64,000 bases of DNA from Treponema ruminis (lineage in GTDB: Bacteria; Spirochaetota; Spirochaetia; Treponematales; Treponemataceae), in the NCBI GenBank assembly GCA_017161305.1, contig CP031518.1, forward strand, positions 310,001 through 374,000. The letters are read 5' to 3'. Position 1 is the first letter of the stretch; every line of letters starts with the position of its first letter. The notes under the pieces are model-generated. The model worked only from the letters and a program-made list of their open reading frames with translations, had not been told where the DNA came from and did not search any database. Position numbers and translations under genes: made by a program. Shown in pieces: positions 22,208 to 31,727 of this stretch.

Positions 22208-22783
22208 ATGAAGATTTATAAATTAGGCGAAGAAGTTTTAAGAAAAAAGGCTGTTCCGGTTCAGCCAGAAGATATCAATGATTCTCTCCGCGAGACATTC
22301 AACGAAATGTTCCAGACCATGCTCGATGCAGACGGCGTTGGACTGGCTGCCCCACAGATTGGCGATTCACGAAGATATTTCGTCATCATTTCTGATGATG
22401 ATGTCCGCCGTGTTTTCATCAATCCTCAGATTGTTTCTACAAGCAATGATTTGTGTGATTATGACGAGGGCTGTCTTTCACTCCCTGGCTTCAACGAGAC
22501 CATCAAGCGTCCTTCAAAGGTCACTGTTCAGGCCCTCAACGAAAACGGCAAGCCGTTCACCCTCAGTGCAGACGGTCTTCTGGCCAGAATCATCCAGCAT
22601 GAGTACGACCACCTTGAAGGAATCGTTTACATCGACCGTGGCGACCCGAATTTTGCCGCAGACGTTACCGAAAAAATGAAAAGACGTCTTGAGCGCGCTG
22701 CCAAAAAAGAAGCAGAAAAGGCAAAAAAATCTGCAAAGATTGCGGCAAAGCTTGCAGCAAAAGAAGCCAAGAAAAACAAATAA
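22208..22783 (+). CDS. def: Peptide deformylase
   Basis: 191 residues from MKIYKLGEEVL with GGAG 8 nt upstream; the longer upstream frame lies inside hisD. All three motifs are intact: GVGLAAPQIG (43-52), EGCLSLPG with metal ligand Cys89, and QHEYDHLEG with His131, Glu132 and His135. It removes the N-formyl group from new proteins. The C-terminal ~30 residues are a Lys/Ala-rich tail beyond the core. fmt follows 17 bp later, the classic def-fmt pair. Confidence 0.96.
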   Translation: MKIYKLGEEVLRKKAVPVQPEDINDSLRETFNEMFQTMLDADGVGLAAPQIGDSRRYFVIISDDDVRRVFINPQIVSTSNDLCDYDEGCLSLPGFNETIKRPSKVTVQALNENGKPFTLSADGLLARIIQHEYDHLEGIVYIDRGDPNFAADVTEKMKRRLERAAKKEAEKAKKSAKIAAKLAAKEAKKNK

Positions 22784-22800
22784 GAGGGAGGATTCCCCCA

Positions 22801-23796
22801 GTGCGAAAACTAAAGATAATTTATGCCGGCTCTCCGCTGGCATCCAGCATCGTTCTAAAAGGTCTCATCGCGTCTCAGTCCGAATGTGGATTTGAGATTG
22901 CGGGTGTTCTTACAAATCCTCCGTCTACCCGCGGGCGACATTCTGATTTGATTCCAACCGAAGTTGCACTTGCAGCCCGCGAAAACAATATTCCTGTTTT
23001 TGAATTTGACCATCTTGTAGCCCAAGCCAGAGAGGCAGTTTCTCCTTTGGAAGCTGACTTGCTCGTTTCTTTTGACTACGGACGCATTTTCGGACCAAAA
23101 TTCCTTGCTCTTTTCCCGCTCGGCGGAATCAACCTTCATCCTTCCCTGCTGCCAAAATACCGCGGGTGTACTCCGGTTCCGGCAGCTCTTCTCAATGGTG
23201 ACAAGACTCTGGGCGTAACGGTTCAAAAACTTGCCCTGCAGACTGACGAGGGTGATATTCTTGCCCAGTCAGAAATCAAGCTTGACGGTTCGGAAACAAC
23301 CCTTTCTTTGATGGACGGCGACGGCTCTTCAAGCAGGGTAACGGAAGCAGGACTCAAGCTTCTCAAAAAAGTCCTCAAAGAAGCGGCGAATTCAGATTCA
23401 GAATTAATCGGCAAAAAGCAGTCCGGCGAGACAAGCTACACTCCCTTCCTCAAAAAAGAAGACGGAATCATCGACTGGAACAAGTCCGCTGCCCAAATCG
23501 ACTGCCAGATTCGCGCATACACGCCTTATCCTTTGTGCTTTACTGATTTCAACGGAGTCAAGGTCACGATTTTAAAAGCACGGCCGTCTGACTCAAAAAC
23601 TTCGGAAAAGCCCGGTACGGTTCTTCCTTATCAAAAGTCAGTGGGCATAGAAATTGCCTGCGGAGACGGTTCGGTTCTTGTCGTAACTGAGCTTCAGCAG
23701 GAGAAAAAAAAGGCCATGGATTATAAGTCTTTCCTCAATGGTGCTAGAAATTTTGTCGGTTCTATATTAGGATTAGACACACGAAAAACGGACTAA
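22801..23796 (+). CDS. fmt: Methionyl-tRNA formyltransferase
   Basis: 331 residues starting at GTG 22801 with GAGGGAGG upstream. YAGSPLASSIVLKGL begins the formyltransferase fold, SFDYGRIFG replaces the usual AYG segment, and NLHPSLLPKYRGCTPV carries the catalytic His-containing motif; a C-terminal tRNA-binding domain follows after residue ~205. It formylates Met-tRNAi with 10-formyl-THF. It is in an operon with def and the PASTA gene (4-nt gap). Confidence 0.95.
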   Translation: MRKLKIIYAGSPLASSIVLKGLIASQSECGFEIAGVLTNPPSTRGRHSDLIPTEVALAARENNIPVFEFDHLVAQAREAVSPLEADLLVSFDYGRIFGPKFLALFPLGGINLHPSLLPKYRGCTPVPAALLNGDKTLGVTVQKLALQTDEGDILAQSEIKLDGSETTLSLMDGDGSSSRVTEAGLKLLKKVLKEAANSDSELIGKKQSGETSYTPFLKKEDGIIDWNKSAAQIDCQIRAYTPYPLCFTDFNGVKVTILKARPSDSKTSEKPGTVLPYQKSVGIEIACGDGSVLVVTELQQEKKKAMDYKSFLNGARNFVGSILGLDTRKTD

Positions 23797-23799
23797 AAG

Positions 23800-24816
23800 A
23801 TGAGTAAACTTTCTGAAAAAATCAAAAATAACAGTCTTGAGATTCTTTCTTCGCTCAATAACAATAAAAAAACTTTCCTGGTAGTTGTGATTCTTGCCCT
23901 TGTATTCATGTTCACACTCTGCTGGATTACATTTTTTGCGACTGTCCGCGGTCCAGAGCAGGTCATGGTTCCAAATGTTGAGGGAAAAGAGCTTACAACG
24001 GCACTTCTTGAGCTTCAGGCAAAGGAACTTTATCCAAAAATTCAGCTCAAATACACAGACAATCCTGATGATGCAGGCAAAATCTTAAATCAGAATCCGG
24101 AAGGCGGCTCAATCGTCAAGGCCGGAAGAAGGGTCAACCTCACTGTAAGCCGTGGCGTAATTCTTGATCATGTCGAAAATTACATCGGTCAGAACTACGA
24201 CGACGTTAAAATCAACTTGCAGACCATGTTTACAGGTTCTTCCCGCCCCCTCATTGTTCTTGCTGAGCCAAGCTACAAATCAGACCAGAGCGAGGCGGGC
24301 ACAATTCTTGCCCAGGATCCGCCAGAGGGCACAATCATTTCAAATCCGGTCACAGTAAAACTTATCGTCAGTAAGGGTGCGGAATACGAAAATACCCGCG
24401 TTCCGGCCATCGTCGGCTTTGATTTCCAGAAACTGATTTCTACGATTTCAAGTTCACGCCTTGTTTTCGATTTTACGGCTCATATTGCAGAAAACGGTGA
24501 AAATGAGGGAACGGTCACTTCTCAGGAAACGGCTTCCGGCGAATATGTTCCAAATTATTCTCGAATTTCAGCAGAAATTGCCCTTCCTAAAAAGCAGAGT
24601 GATGACGAGGTAATGGGTCTCTTTACAGCCCAGCTCCCGGAATATCCTTATGCTGTTGAGATGACCCTCGAATCATCTAAAAACGGAGTAAAACAGACAT
24701 TAATCACATTGCGTCACAAAGGCGGAAATGTGACTATTCCATACATCGCAGAAAAAGACAGCGAACTGATTCTTTCAATCGCGGGAAGAAGTGTAGCCCG
24801 ACAAACGGTGGACTAA
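23800..24816 (+). CDS. Membrane-anchored PASTA-domain protein
   Basis: 338 residues: a cytoplasmic ~25-residue N-terminus, one transmembrane helix (FLVVVILALVFMFTLCWITF, about 27-46), then repeated PASTA-like modules (VMVPNVEGKELTTALLEL; IILDHVENYIGQNYDD; TRVPAIVGFDFQKLI), each with the Pro-x-hydrophobic-Gly pattern and a closing Gly-Val-type strand. PASTA modules bind peptidoglycan or muropeptides. There is no kinase or transpeptidase domain, so it is a stand-alone sensor or scaffold. It sits between fmt and nptA in one operon. Confidence 0.82.
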   Translation: MSKLSEKIKNNSLEILSSLNNNKKTFLVVVILALVFMFTLCWITFFATVRGPEQVMVPNVEGKELTTALLELQAKELYPKIQLKYTDNPDDAGKILNQNPEGGSIVKAGRRVNLTVSRGVILDHVENYIGQNYDDVKINLQTMFTGSSRPLIVLAEPSYKSDQSEAGTILAQDPPEGTIISNPVTVKLIVSKGAEYENTRVPAIVGFDFQKLISTISSSRLVFDFTAHIAENGENEGTVTSQETASGEYVPNYSRISAEIALPKKQSDDEVMGLFTAQLPEYPYAVEMTLESSKNGVKQTLITLRHKGGNVTIPYIAEKDSELILSIAGRSVARQTVD

Positions 24817-24817
24817 T

Positions 24818-26497
24818 ATGATATTGAATATTATTAATTTTGCAGGTAGTTTGTGTTTCTTGCTTTACGGCATGAAGCTCATGAGCGACGGAATCCAAAA
24901 GAGTGCCGGTCAGAAGCTTCAGGCTGCACTTGCATTCATGACCGGCAACCGCTTTGTCGGACTTTTGACAGGCTGTATCCTTACGATGATTATTCAGTCA
25001 TCGGGTGCAACTACGGTCATGCTCGTAAGCTTCGTAAACGCAGGACTTCTTTCTGTTGTACAGGGCGTCGGCGTAATCTTCGGTGCGAATATCGGTACTA
25101 CGGTCACAGGCTGGATTGTAGCCCTTGGTTCAAGCTTCGAAATCAAGGACTACGCGATTCCAATCTTCGGTCTGGGCTACATTCTTTACATATTAAAGCG
25201 ATTTAAATCAAAAGAAGGCTTGTGGCTGGCTATCATGGGCTTTGGCCTTCTCTTCTTTGGCTTGGGCGGACTTTCAGACTTCTTTGCAGTCCCACAGGTT
25301 AAAGGTTTTGTAATCAACTTCATCGGCGTCGTAAACAACTTCGGCTTTATCAGCTACGCAATCGGTCTTTTAATCGGTATTTTCCTTACAGCACTTATCC
25401 ATTCTTCTTCGGCAATGTCGGCTATCGTAATCGGTATGGCTGTCGCAATGTCAAAAGAAGGAAACGCAAGCATTGAAGAGCTCAACGAATTCTGGCGCTT
25501 CGGTGCAATAATGATTATCGGAAGTTCGGTCGGCTCAACTGTCGATGCAATTCTGGCGGCAATCGGTGCAAACGCAAATGCAAAACGCACTGCCGCAGTT
25601 CACGTTCTTTTCAACGTTGCCACTGTAATCATCGTCCTTATCTTCTTCCGTCCTTTCATGGCTTTTGTCGAACTTATTTCTCCGGGCCATAATATCGTTT
25701 ACCGGATTGCAATGCTCAACACCGTCTTCAAGGTTATCGGTACGGTAATTTTCATTCCATTTGTAAATCAGATTGCGGCTTTCGTTTCTATCCTTATTAA
25801 AGACGACAAGGAAGACGAAGCAAATATCTACAAGCTTGAATTTAACGAGCGAATGGCAATTGACTCGCCGGAAGGCTGTGTATTCCGAGCCCAGAACGAA
25901 GTCAGGGTCTTTTCTGACAGAGTTGCCCAGATGTTCGATGAGTTGCAGGCTGGCCTTTCAAACTTTAATTCTGATTTCGTGACCGGCGGTTACGAGCGCA
26001 TTGTTCTCCACGAAGATTATTGTGACCAGATGAACGAGCAGCTCACCCAGTATCTTGTCCGCTGTACCCACCTTCACTTGAGTGACTCGGCAAAAGACAA
26101 CGCCGCACTGATGATGCAGCTGATTGCCGAAATGGAAGCTATGGCAGACGGTTGTCTCAACATCGCATACCAGCTCAAAAAGGCAATCGAAAAGGAAATG
26201 ACCTTCAACCAGGAAGACTTCGACAGGCTTCTTCCATATTTTGAGCTTGCACGCCAGCTTATGTACTTTATCTACAAGAATGTTGCGAGAATCCAGAGGC
26301 TTACGCCGGAGCAGTTCCAGTTTGCAAGCGAGCTTGAGCAGCAGATTGATGATGAGCGAAAAGCCCTCAAAAAGATTGCCCGCAAACGACTTGAAAGCGG
26401 AAGTGACGTACGATCCGAGCTTTTGTACATGGACATCATCCGCCAGATTGAAAAAATCGGTGACCGCTGTTTCGACGCAGCCGGTGATTTGAGATAA
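24818..26497 (+). CDS. Na/Pi cotransporter with PhoU-like C-terminal domain
   Basis: 559 residues. The N-terminal ~310 residues hold two inverted sets of membrane segments with QSSGATTVMLVSFVNAG and HSSSAMSAIVIGMA, the paired Q/H-SSS repeats of the NptA family. Residues ~345-555 are a helical PhoU-like domain. It imports phosphate with sodium. The gene begins one base after the PASTA stop. Its last 30 bp are duplicated 135 bp downstream. Confidence 0.93.
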   Translation: MILNIINFAGSLCFLLYGMKLMSDGIQKSAGQKLQAALAFMTGNRFVGLLTGCILTMIIQSSGATTVMLVSFVNAGLLSVVQGVGVIFGANIGTTVTGWIVALGSSFEIKDYAIPIFGLGYILYILKRFKSKEGLWLAIMGFGLLFFGLGGLSDFFAVPQVKGFVINFIGVVNNFGFISYAIGLLIGIFLTALIHSSSAMSAIVIGMAVAMSKEGNASIEELNEFWRFGAIMIIGSSVGSTVDAILAAIGANANAKRTAAVHVLFNVATVIIVLIFFRPFMAFVELISPGHNIVYRIAMLNTVFKVIGTVIFIPFVNQIAAFVSILIKDDKEDEANIYKLEFNERMAIDSPEGCVFRAQNEVRVFSDRVAQMFDELQAGLSNFNSDFVTGGYERIVLHEDYCDQMNEQLTQYLVRCTHLHLSDSAKDNAALMMQLIAEMEAMADGCLNIAYQLKKAIEKEMTFNQEDFDRLLPYFELARQLMYFIYKNVARIQRLTPEQFQFASELEQQIDDERKALKKIARKRLESGSDVRSELLYMDIIRQIEKIGDRCFDAAGDLR

Positions 26498-26632
26498 TAA
26501 AAAAAAATTCCCGCACGGATGCGGGGAAAAAGCAGAGAGAGAAATTTGCCTGCAAATTTCTCGTACGAATCCAAAATTACAAGGATGTAATTTTGGTTCG
26601 AATGTTTCGACGCAGCCGGTGATTTGAGATAA
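26468..26632 (+). repeat. Duplicated 3' end of the Na/Pi gene with two hairpins between copies
   Basis: A perfect 30-bp direct repeat: 26468-26497 (final codons of the transporter) and 26603-26632. Between them lie an 11-bp-arm hairpin, GAGAAATTTGC/GCAAATTTCTC (26539-26562), and an 11-bp-arm hairpin, CCAAAATTACA/TGTAATTTTGG (26571-26596). Confidence 0.85.
26508..26528 (-). terminator. Minus-strand terminator-like hairpin
   Basis: TTCCCGCA/TGCGGGGAA with a 4-nt loop; on the minus strand it is followed by nine T. It would stop transcripts running in from the MCP side. Confidence 0.65.
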
Positions 26633-26652
26633 AATCAAAAGACAAAAAAATA

Positions 26653-26687
26653 CCCCGCACTTCATGTGAAATGCGGGGTTTTGCTTT
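26653..26687. terminator. Bidirectional terminator between the Na/Pi gene and the MCP gene
   Basis: CCCCGCA/TGCGGGG, a 7-bp stem with a 12-nt loop, flanked by T-runs on both strands (TTTTGCTTTTT rightwards, TATTTTTTT leftwards). It separates two convergent genes. Confidence 0.85.
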
Positions 26688-26700
26688 TTAAAGGCAGAGG

Positions 26701-28773
26701 CTAGACCTTGAACTGGTCGACCTGAGTGCCAATCTGAATGATTGATTCTTTAACCTTGCCGGAGATTGTGTTCAATGTGGCTCCGGTTTCGTTGATTTTG
26801 CGTGCGCCGATGGACATTTCTTCCATACTCTGGTTCATGACCGTGGTAGCGTTCTGTAAGTGGCGGACTTCATCAAGAATCATCTTGTTTCCTTCCTCCA
26901 TTTCAGAAGAAGCGTTTCGGACTTCGACCGTGCTGTCGTTCATGTTGTGGAGGGCATCGATAATCTGCTTTGAACCCTCGTTCTGCTCTTCCATAGCCGC
27001 CTTAATTTGCATTACAAGGGCATCTGTTTCCTCAAGCTTCTGTGAAACTGAATCAAAGGCAGTGCTTGCTTCGGTTGAGGCTACAACAACGTCGTTGATT
27101 GAGTTCTTGATGTTGTTGAGCTGGTCGCCGATTGTCTTTGACTGAGCCGTTGAAGTCTCTGAAAGCTTACGGATTTCGTCTGCTACGACTGCGAATCCCT
27201 TTCCGGCTTCACCTGCGTGGGCAGCTTCGATTGCGGCGTTCATAGCAAGAAGGTTTGTCTGGCTTGCGATGGCTGCGATTGCGACGTTTGCTTCCTGAAG
27301 CATGGCCGACTGGGTTTCAATTTCCTTTACGCGCTCGTTAACGACCTTCTGCTTGCTGAATCCAGCCTGGGAATTCATGCGAAGTTCACCGAATGAAGTC
27401 GCCATTTTATCCATTGAAGCGTTAACAGATGAAATGTTACCGATCATCTCTTCAACTGCGGCAGAAGCCTCTGTGACACCGCTCGACTGGCTTTCAATCA
27501 TGCGCTCGAGGGATTCGATGTTTGATGCAATCTCGTTTACGGCACCGGCTGTCTGGTCTACGCTGGACTTCTGGTTTTCAATCTGCTTGTGCATGCTTTC
27601 GATGTTGGCGATAATCTCTGTGATTGAGCTTGCCGTGTCCTGTGAAGCGTAGCTCATGTCGTCACCTGCTACAATCAAATCATCCTTAGAATTCTTTACG
27701 TCACCGATGATTGTCTGGAGCTTTTCGCTGAATTTGTTGAAGCCCTTTACAACGTCACCGATTTCGTCATTTGCACTTGCCTTGAGGCGGCGGGTGAGGT
27801 CTGCATCGCCCGAAGCGATTCCGTTGATTGCATCGCTGACAGTTTTAAGAGGCTTGATTGAGAAGTAAACGATGAAGAAAGTTACTGCACCTGCAACAAC
27901 GAGGGAAATGATTGCGATTAAAATCATTGCCCGCAAGAGGATTGTGATTCCGCTGTAAAAATCATTGTAGGGAGCGACGCAAACTGCTGACCATTCACAT
28001 CCCTGGATTGGCTGGTAGGCAACCGCCATTTTTTCTTTTGCAATTTCATCGTAGTAAACTCCGGCACCAGCATCTCCGGAAAGAATTTTCTGTAGGACTT
28101 CCTTAAATCCCTGTGGAGCAGAGTCTGCAACTACGACTTCGTTCTCTACCAGTTTTTGGTCAGCGTGGGCTACATATTTACCGCTTTTTCGGCTGATTAC
28201 GAATGGGGTAGAGCTTTTTCCGACTGTGATGTGGGATAATGTGGTACACAAAGATGATGCATCGACTACTGCTGTAACTTCACCAATCTGGCGGCCGTTT
28301 GTGTCTGTGAAAGGAACTGCATAGAATGTACTGAGGTGACCGTTGGATTTTGACCAGTTCGGATCCATGAGGGCTTGCTGGCCCTGCATTGAAAGGCGGA
28401 GATATTCCCGCTCGTGCATGTCAGTATAATTGCCGTGTGTACCATATCCGACACCCTTTTCATCGTAACAGCCCATACCCAGGTATTTGTTGTGGTCTTT
28501 GACTGTTGAATTTGCCAGAAGCCATTTATCGTGTAAGTCAACTTCCGGATCCTGAAAGATTGAAGTGTTTGCAATGGTTTCAAGCATTTTGAACTCGCGG
28601 CCATGGATTGTTTCGATTCTTGACGAAACAGTCTTTGCCAGAGCTTCGTTTCCAGCTTCAACAGCCTTGGTAAGTTCATATTTTGACTGTAAATAACTGA
28701 AACTTGCGATTGCTGAGGCTGTAAGGAAAATTAGAGCAAGCATGGCAAGAATGATTTTGGTTTTGATACCCAT
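26701..28773 (-). CDS. Methyl-accepting chemotaxis protein with dCache-type sensor
   Basis: 690 residues: TM1 (about 8-28), a ~250-residue periplasmic double-Cache-type sensor ([19 protein letters not shown], with [17 protein letters not shown] later), TM2 (about 282-305), a HAMP domain ([20 protein letters not shown]), then the cytoplasmic helical hairpin with the tip [29 protein letters not shown]. It senses small ligands outside and controls CheA/CheW. No C-terminal CheR-binding pentapeptide is seen. No che genes are nearby, so it is a stand-alone receptor gene. Confidence 0.94.
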   Translation of the reverse strand: MGIKTKIILAMLALIFLTASAIASFSYLQSKYELTKAVEAGNEALAKTVSSRIETIHGREFKMLETIANTSIFQDPEVDLHDKWLLANSTVKDHNKYLGMGCYDEKGVGYGTHGNYTDMHEREYLRLSMQGQQALMDPNWSKSNGHLSTFYAVPFTDTNGRQIGEVTAVVDASSLCTTLSHITVGKSSTPFVISRKSGKYVAHADQKLVENEVVVADSAPQGFKEVLQKILSGDAGAGVYYDEIAKEKMAVAYQPIQGCEWSAVCVAPYNDFYSGITILLRAMILIAIISLVVAGAVTFFIVYFSIKPLKTVSDAINGIASGDADLTRRLKASANDEIGDVVKGFNKFSEKLQTIIGDVKNSKDDLIVAGDDMSYASQDTASSITEIIANIESMHKQIENQKSSVDQTAGAVNEIASNIESLERMIESQSSGVTEASAAVEEMIGNISSVNASMDKMATSFGELRMNSQAGFSKQKVVNERVKEIETQSAMLQEANVAIAAIASQTNLLAMNAAIEAAHAGEAGKGFAVVADEIRKLSETSTAQSKTIGDQLNNIKNSINDVVVASTEASTAFDSVSQKLEETDALVMQIKAAMEEQNEGSKQIIDALHNMNDSTVEVRNASSEMEEGNKMILDEVRHLQNATTVMNQSMEEMSIGARKINETGATLNTISGKVKESIIQIGTQVDQFKV

Positions 28774-28885
28774 GAGATTCTCCTGTAAAAAGTAAATAAG
28801 TCTTAAAATAAATTATAACATAGCTTTAAAAATTTGCAAAAAAAATTCATACAATTTTAAATTCTCTTCTATTATAAAATCTTGT

Positions 28886-28935
28886 TTGCGATATTTTGCC
28901 TAAGATGTTATAATAAGTCACAGACAACAATTGTT
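28886..28935 (+). promoter_or_regulatory. Sigma70-type promoter and palindrome upstream of mntR
   Basis: TTGCGA (28886-28891), 17 bp, TATAAT (28909-28914). The palindrome AACAATTGTT (28926-28935) lies at the predicted start of transcription, a plausible autoregulatory operator. Confidence 0.6.
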
Positions 28936-28957
28936 TCATTAATTAATAGGAGAAAAT

Positions 28958-29323
28958 ATGTACGAGAGTGGAGAAGATTACCTCGAAGCGATATTGAGAT
29001 TACAGATTGAAAACGGTTTTGTCCGTTCAGTTGATGTTGCAAATAAACTGGGAGTTTCACGTCCAAGCGTAAGCCGGGCAATGGGTCTGCTTGAAAAAGA
29101 CGGATTTGTTGAATTCGGCATGGGAAACATGCTTAAACTCACTGAAAAGGGCAAGTCCAAGGCCGAAGATATTTACAACCGCCACAAACTGCTCACTGTT
29201 TTCCTTCAGAAAATCACCGGCTTGAGCGAAGACCAGTGCGAGGAGAATGCCTGCCGCGTTGAGCATCAGGTTGATGCTGATGTCGTGGCCGGAATTCAAA
29301 AATGGGTTGATGAAAACTCATAA
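28958..29323 (+). CDS. MntR/DtxR-family metal-dependent repressor
   Basis: 121 residues. MYESGEDYLEAILRLQ begins the DtxR family; SVDVANKLGVSRPSVSRAMGLLEKDG is the winged helix, and LTVFLQKITGLSEDQCEENACRVEHQVDAD carries metal ligands (Glu, Cys/Glu and His) of the dimerisation domain. It is short, with no SH3 domain, like MntR or TroR. It should repress metal uptake genes in the presence of Mn or Fe. AGGAG precedes the start. No metal transporter is adjacent. Confidence 0.88.
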   Translation: MYESGEDYLEAILRLQIENGFVRSVDVANKLGVSRPSVSRAMGLLEKDGFVEFGMGNMLKLTEKGKSKAEDIYNRHKLLTVFLQKITGLSEDQCEENACRVEHQVDADVVAGIQKWVDENS

Positions 29324-29358
29324 TGCTTGTAGAATTTAAAAAATAAGGAGTCCATATT

Positions 29359-30663
29359 ATGGAAAAGTTTTTTAAACTTAAGGAGCGTGGAACAAGTGTA
29401 AGCCGCGAAATCATCGGTGGTATTACAACATTCCTCGCTATGTCTTACATTCTCGCAGTTAACCCGGGAATTCTTTCAGCTGCAGGATTGCAGTGGGGAT
29501 CACTCTTTACGGCTACAGCAATTTCAGCCGCAATCGCAACCCTGGTTATGGCATTCTGTGCAAACCTTCCAGTCGCTCTGGCACCTGGATTGGGCTTGAA
29601 CGCTTTCTTCACTTACACAGTCGTTCTCGGCATGAAGTGTTCACCGGCATTTGCCCTCACAGCTGTTTTGCTTGAAGGTATTCTCTTCATTCTTCTTTCT
29701 CTTTTTGGAATCCGTGAAGCAATCATTAAATCAATTCCGGTCAATTTGCGAAAAGCAGTTGCAGTCGGTATCGGTCTTTTCATCACTTTGATTGGTCTTG
29801 CAAACGCAGGAATCATCACTGGTGATGCCGGAACACCTCTTGCTTTCGTAAATTTTGACATGAAGCACGCATCTGCAATCGTTGCAATGCTGGGCCTCGT
29901 AATCACAGTCATCCTTTATACACTCAAAGTTCCTGGAGCAATCCTTGTCGGCATCATCATCACGACAATCATCGGAATTCCTTTCGGCGTAACTTCTATT
30001 CCAAAGGATTTCTCACCGGTTTCAACTCCGGCAACTCCACACCTCTTCATGTTTGAATGGGGCAGCGTACTCACAGTAAAATTCTTCGTCGTATTCTTCA
30101 CATTCCTTTTCACTGATTTGTTTGATACAATCGGCACTTTGCTTGGCGTTGCAGAACAGGCAAACCTCAAGGACAAAGACGGAAACGTAGTTAACGCAAA
30201 GGGCGCCCTTCTTTCTGATGCTATCGGTACAGTCGTTGGTGCTTGTTTGGGAACTTCAACAGTCACAAGCTTCGTAGAAAGTTCTTCTGGTGTTGCAGCA
30301 GGTGCACGCACAGGTTTGGCTTCGGTCGTAACAGCCCTGCTTTTCCTGGTAGCCCTCTTCCTCAGCCCACTCTTCGCCTTGATTCCAGCCGCAGCTACAG
30401 CTCCAGCCTTGATTTTCGTAGGCTTCCTCATGATGCGCGCTGTAATGGGAATCGATTTCAGAGACATTTCAGAAGGAATCCCGGCTTTCATCACAATCAT
30501 CGCAATGCCATTCTCTTACTCAATTTCAAAGGGCATCACATTCGGTATCATTTCATACGTTTTGTGCAAAGTCGTTTCAAAAAAAGCAAAGGACATTCCT
30601 TGCGTCACATGGATTTTGGCAATCGTATTCTTGTTCGATATCTTTTTTGAGGCAATAAAATAG
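29359..30663 (+). CDS. NCS2-family purine (adenine/guanine/hypoxanthine) permease
   Basis: 434 residues with about 12 membrane segments. REIIGGITTFLAMSYILAVNPGIL at the N-terminus, LAPGLGLNAFFTYTVVLGM near residue 75, FTFLFTDLFDTIGTLLGVAEQA near 245 and GTSTVTSFVESSSGVAAGARTGLASV near 300 are diagnostic of the AzgA/PbuG branch. It imports purine bases with protons. It follows mntR with a 35-bp gap and AAGGAG before the start, so co-transcription is possible. Confidence 0.93.
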   Translation: MEKFFKLKERGTSVSREIIGGITTFLAMSYILAVNPGILSAAGLQWGSLFTATAISAAIATLVMAFCANLPVALAPGLGLNAFFTYTVVLGMKCSPAFALTAVLLEGILFILLSLFGIREAIIKSIPVNLRKAVAVGIGLFITLIGLANAGIITGDAGTPLAFVNFDMKHASAIVAMLGLVITVILYTLKVPGAILVGIIITTIIGIPFGVTSIPKDFSPVSTPATPHLFMFEWGSVLTVKFFVVFFTFLFTDLFDTIGTLLGVAEQANLKDKDGNVVNAKGALLSDAIGTVVGACLGTSTVTSFVESSSGVAAGARTGLASVVTALLFLVALFLSPLFALIPAAATAPALIFVGFLMMRAVMGIDFRDISEGIPAFITIIAMPFSYSISKGITFGIISYVLCKVVSKKAKDIPCVTWILAIVFLFDIFFEAIK

Positions 30664-30756
30664 GACATCCTGTCCTGACGAGAATTTACCGGTCTGTGAC
30701 CGCTAAATTCTCGCAATCCTCTTGCTTTATGCCGCATCCGTGCGGCAATTTTTTTA
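30663..30756. terminator. Hairpin cluster and terminator between NCS2 permease and trmN6-like gene
   Basis: AGGAC/GTCCT, then a long stem GAGAATTTA/TAAATTCTC (30681-30712) enclosing CGGTC/GACCG, then GCCGCAtccgTGCGGC followed by a T-run (about 30729-30750). The last is a good plus-strand terminator. The middle stem resembles the hairpin at 26539. Confidence 0.75.
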
Positions 30757-31509
30757 TTATTTATAATTCTTGTAAATCTTTTTAACTGACTCGGAGTATT
30801 CTCCCTGCGACTTGTAAATCACGAGCGTAGGGAGAATTTTTATTTCCGGGCGGGCATTTTTCCGGCCTTCGATTAGAATCATCGTCGCCGCTGAATCTGA
30901 ATAAGGCTGAACCAGCTGCAAGGTCTTTGGCTCCAGTTTGTATTTTGCAAACATGACAAAGATTTCAGAAAGGCGTTCCGGCCGGTGAATCATGAAAAAG
31001 CTTCCGTTTGATTTTAAAAGATAACTTGCAGCCGAAACGACATCTTCCAGATTGCAAAGGATTTCGTGTCGGGCGATATTTTTACTTTCATTGGGATTTT
31101 TGCGTACAGCGTTTGCCTTGGCGTAGGGCGGATTACTGGTCACTACATCGGCAGCTTCCGGCGGAAAAAGACTTCGCACATCCTTTATGTCTCCGCAGAC
31201 GACTTGGATTTTTTCTTCAAGCTGATTTTTTTCAACATTAAGGCTTGCAAGGGCACTGGCTTCCTTTTGGATTTCAAGGGCCGTAAAGTGAGAGGCCTGG
31301 GAAGTCCGGCTCATCAGAAGAGGGATTATTCCGTTCCCGCTTCCCAAATCGAAAACCTGAGCCTTATTTTTGACACGCGCAAAATCAGACAGAAGGACGG
31401 CATCGATTCCAAAGCAGAAAGCCGACTTGTCCTGCATGATTGTGAGATTGATTTTTGGAAATGTGGCCGTGGAAAGTTCGGCGCAGGGAAGGTCTGGGGG
31501 ATTAGTCAT
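30757..31509 (-). CDS. TrmN6/YfiC-like tRNA adenine-N6 methyltransferase
   Basis: 250 residues from MTNPPDLPCAEL; the upstream extension overlaps another gene and looks non-coding. QDKSAFCFGIDAVLLSDFA is the family's N-terminal signature, VFDLGSGNGIIPLLMS the SAM motif, and VVTSNPPYAKANAVRKNP the catalytic NPPY. Members methylate A37 of tRNA1(Val) in E. coli. The start overlaps the end of a 59-residue protein gene, indicating coupling. Confidence 0.85.
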   Translation of the reverse strand: MTNPPDLPCAELSTATFPKINLTIMQDKSAFCFGIDAVLLSDFARVKNKAQVFDLGSGNGIIPLLMSRTSQASHFTALEIQKEASALASLNVEKNQLEEKIQVVCGDIKDVRSLFPPEAADVVTSNPPYAKANAVRKNPNESKNIARHEILCNLEDVVSAASYLLKSNGSFFMIHRPERLSEIFVMFAKYKLEPKTLQLVQPYSDSAATMILIEGRKNARPEIKILPTLVIYKSQGEYSESVKKIYKNYK

Positions 31510-31681
31510 CGAGCCGGTCGTACTTTTCACTCCAGTCCTTTTTGCTCTTCCAGGAAGAGGACTTTTCCTGCAGCATCTGGGCATCTTCGCGCCCCTGAAA
31601 AACCCGCCACTCGTCATATTTTTCAGAAGGCGGCAGGGAATCCTTATTCTTTTCGCGTAAATCTTCTTCACCGTTTGCCAT
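31502..31681 (-). CDS. Small charged protein (59 aa) coupled to the tRNA methyltransferase
   Basis: 59 residues from MANGEEDLREKNKD to YDRLDD, rich in Glu, Lys, Ser and Trp (YDEWRVFQG, SSSWKSKKDWSEKY). It overlaps the methyltransferase start by 8 nt. The coupling and the lack of other space argue that it is real. The family is not recognised. Confidence 0.55.
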   Translation of the reverse strand: MANGEEDLREKNKDSLPPSEKYDEWRVFQGREDAQMLQEKSSSWKSKKDWSEKYDRLDD

Positions 31682-31727
31682 GAGAAAAGTATATTGCAAA
31701 CAGCGGAAATTGTCATTCAAATCAAAT

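Noticed and set aside
25958-26665. Minus-strand 235-codon frame over the end of the Na/Pi symporter gene
   Set aside because: It spans the symporter coding end, the duplicated 30 bp and two hairpins; its internal repeat only reflects that duplication.
29916-30500. Minus-strand 194-codon frame inside the NCS2 permease gene
   Set aside because: Antisense to a strongly conserved transporter; low-complexity Arg/Thr/Lys composition typical of a shadow.
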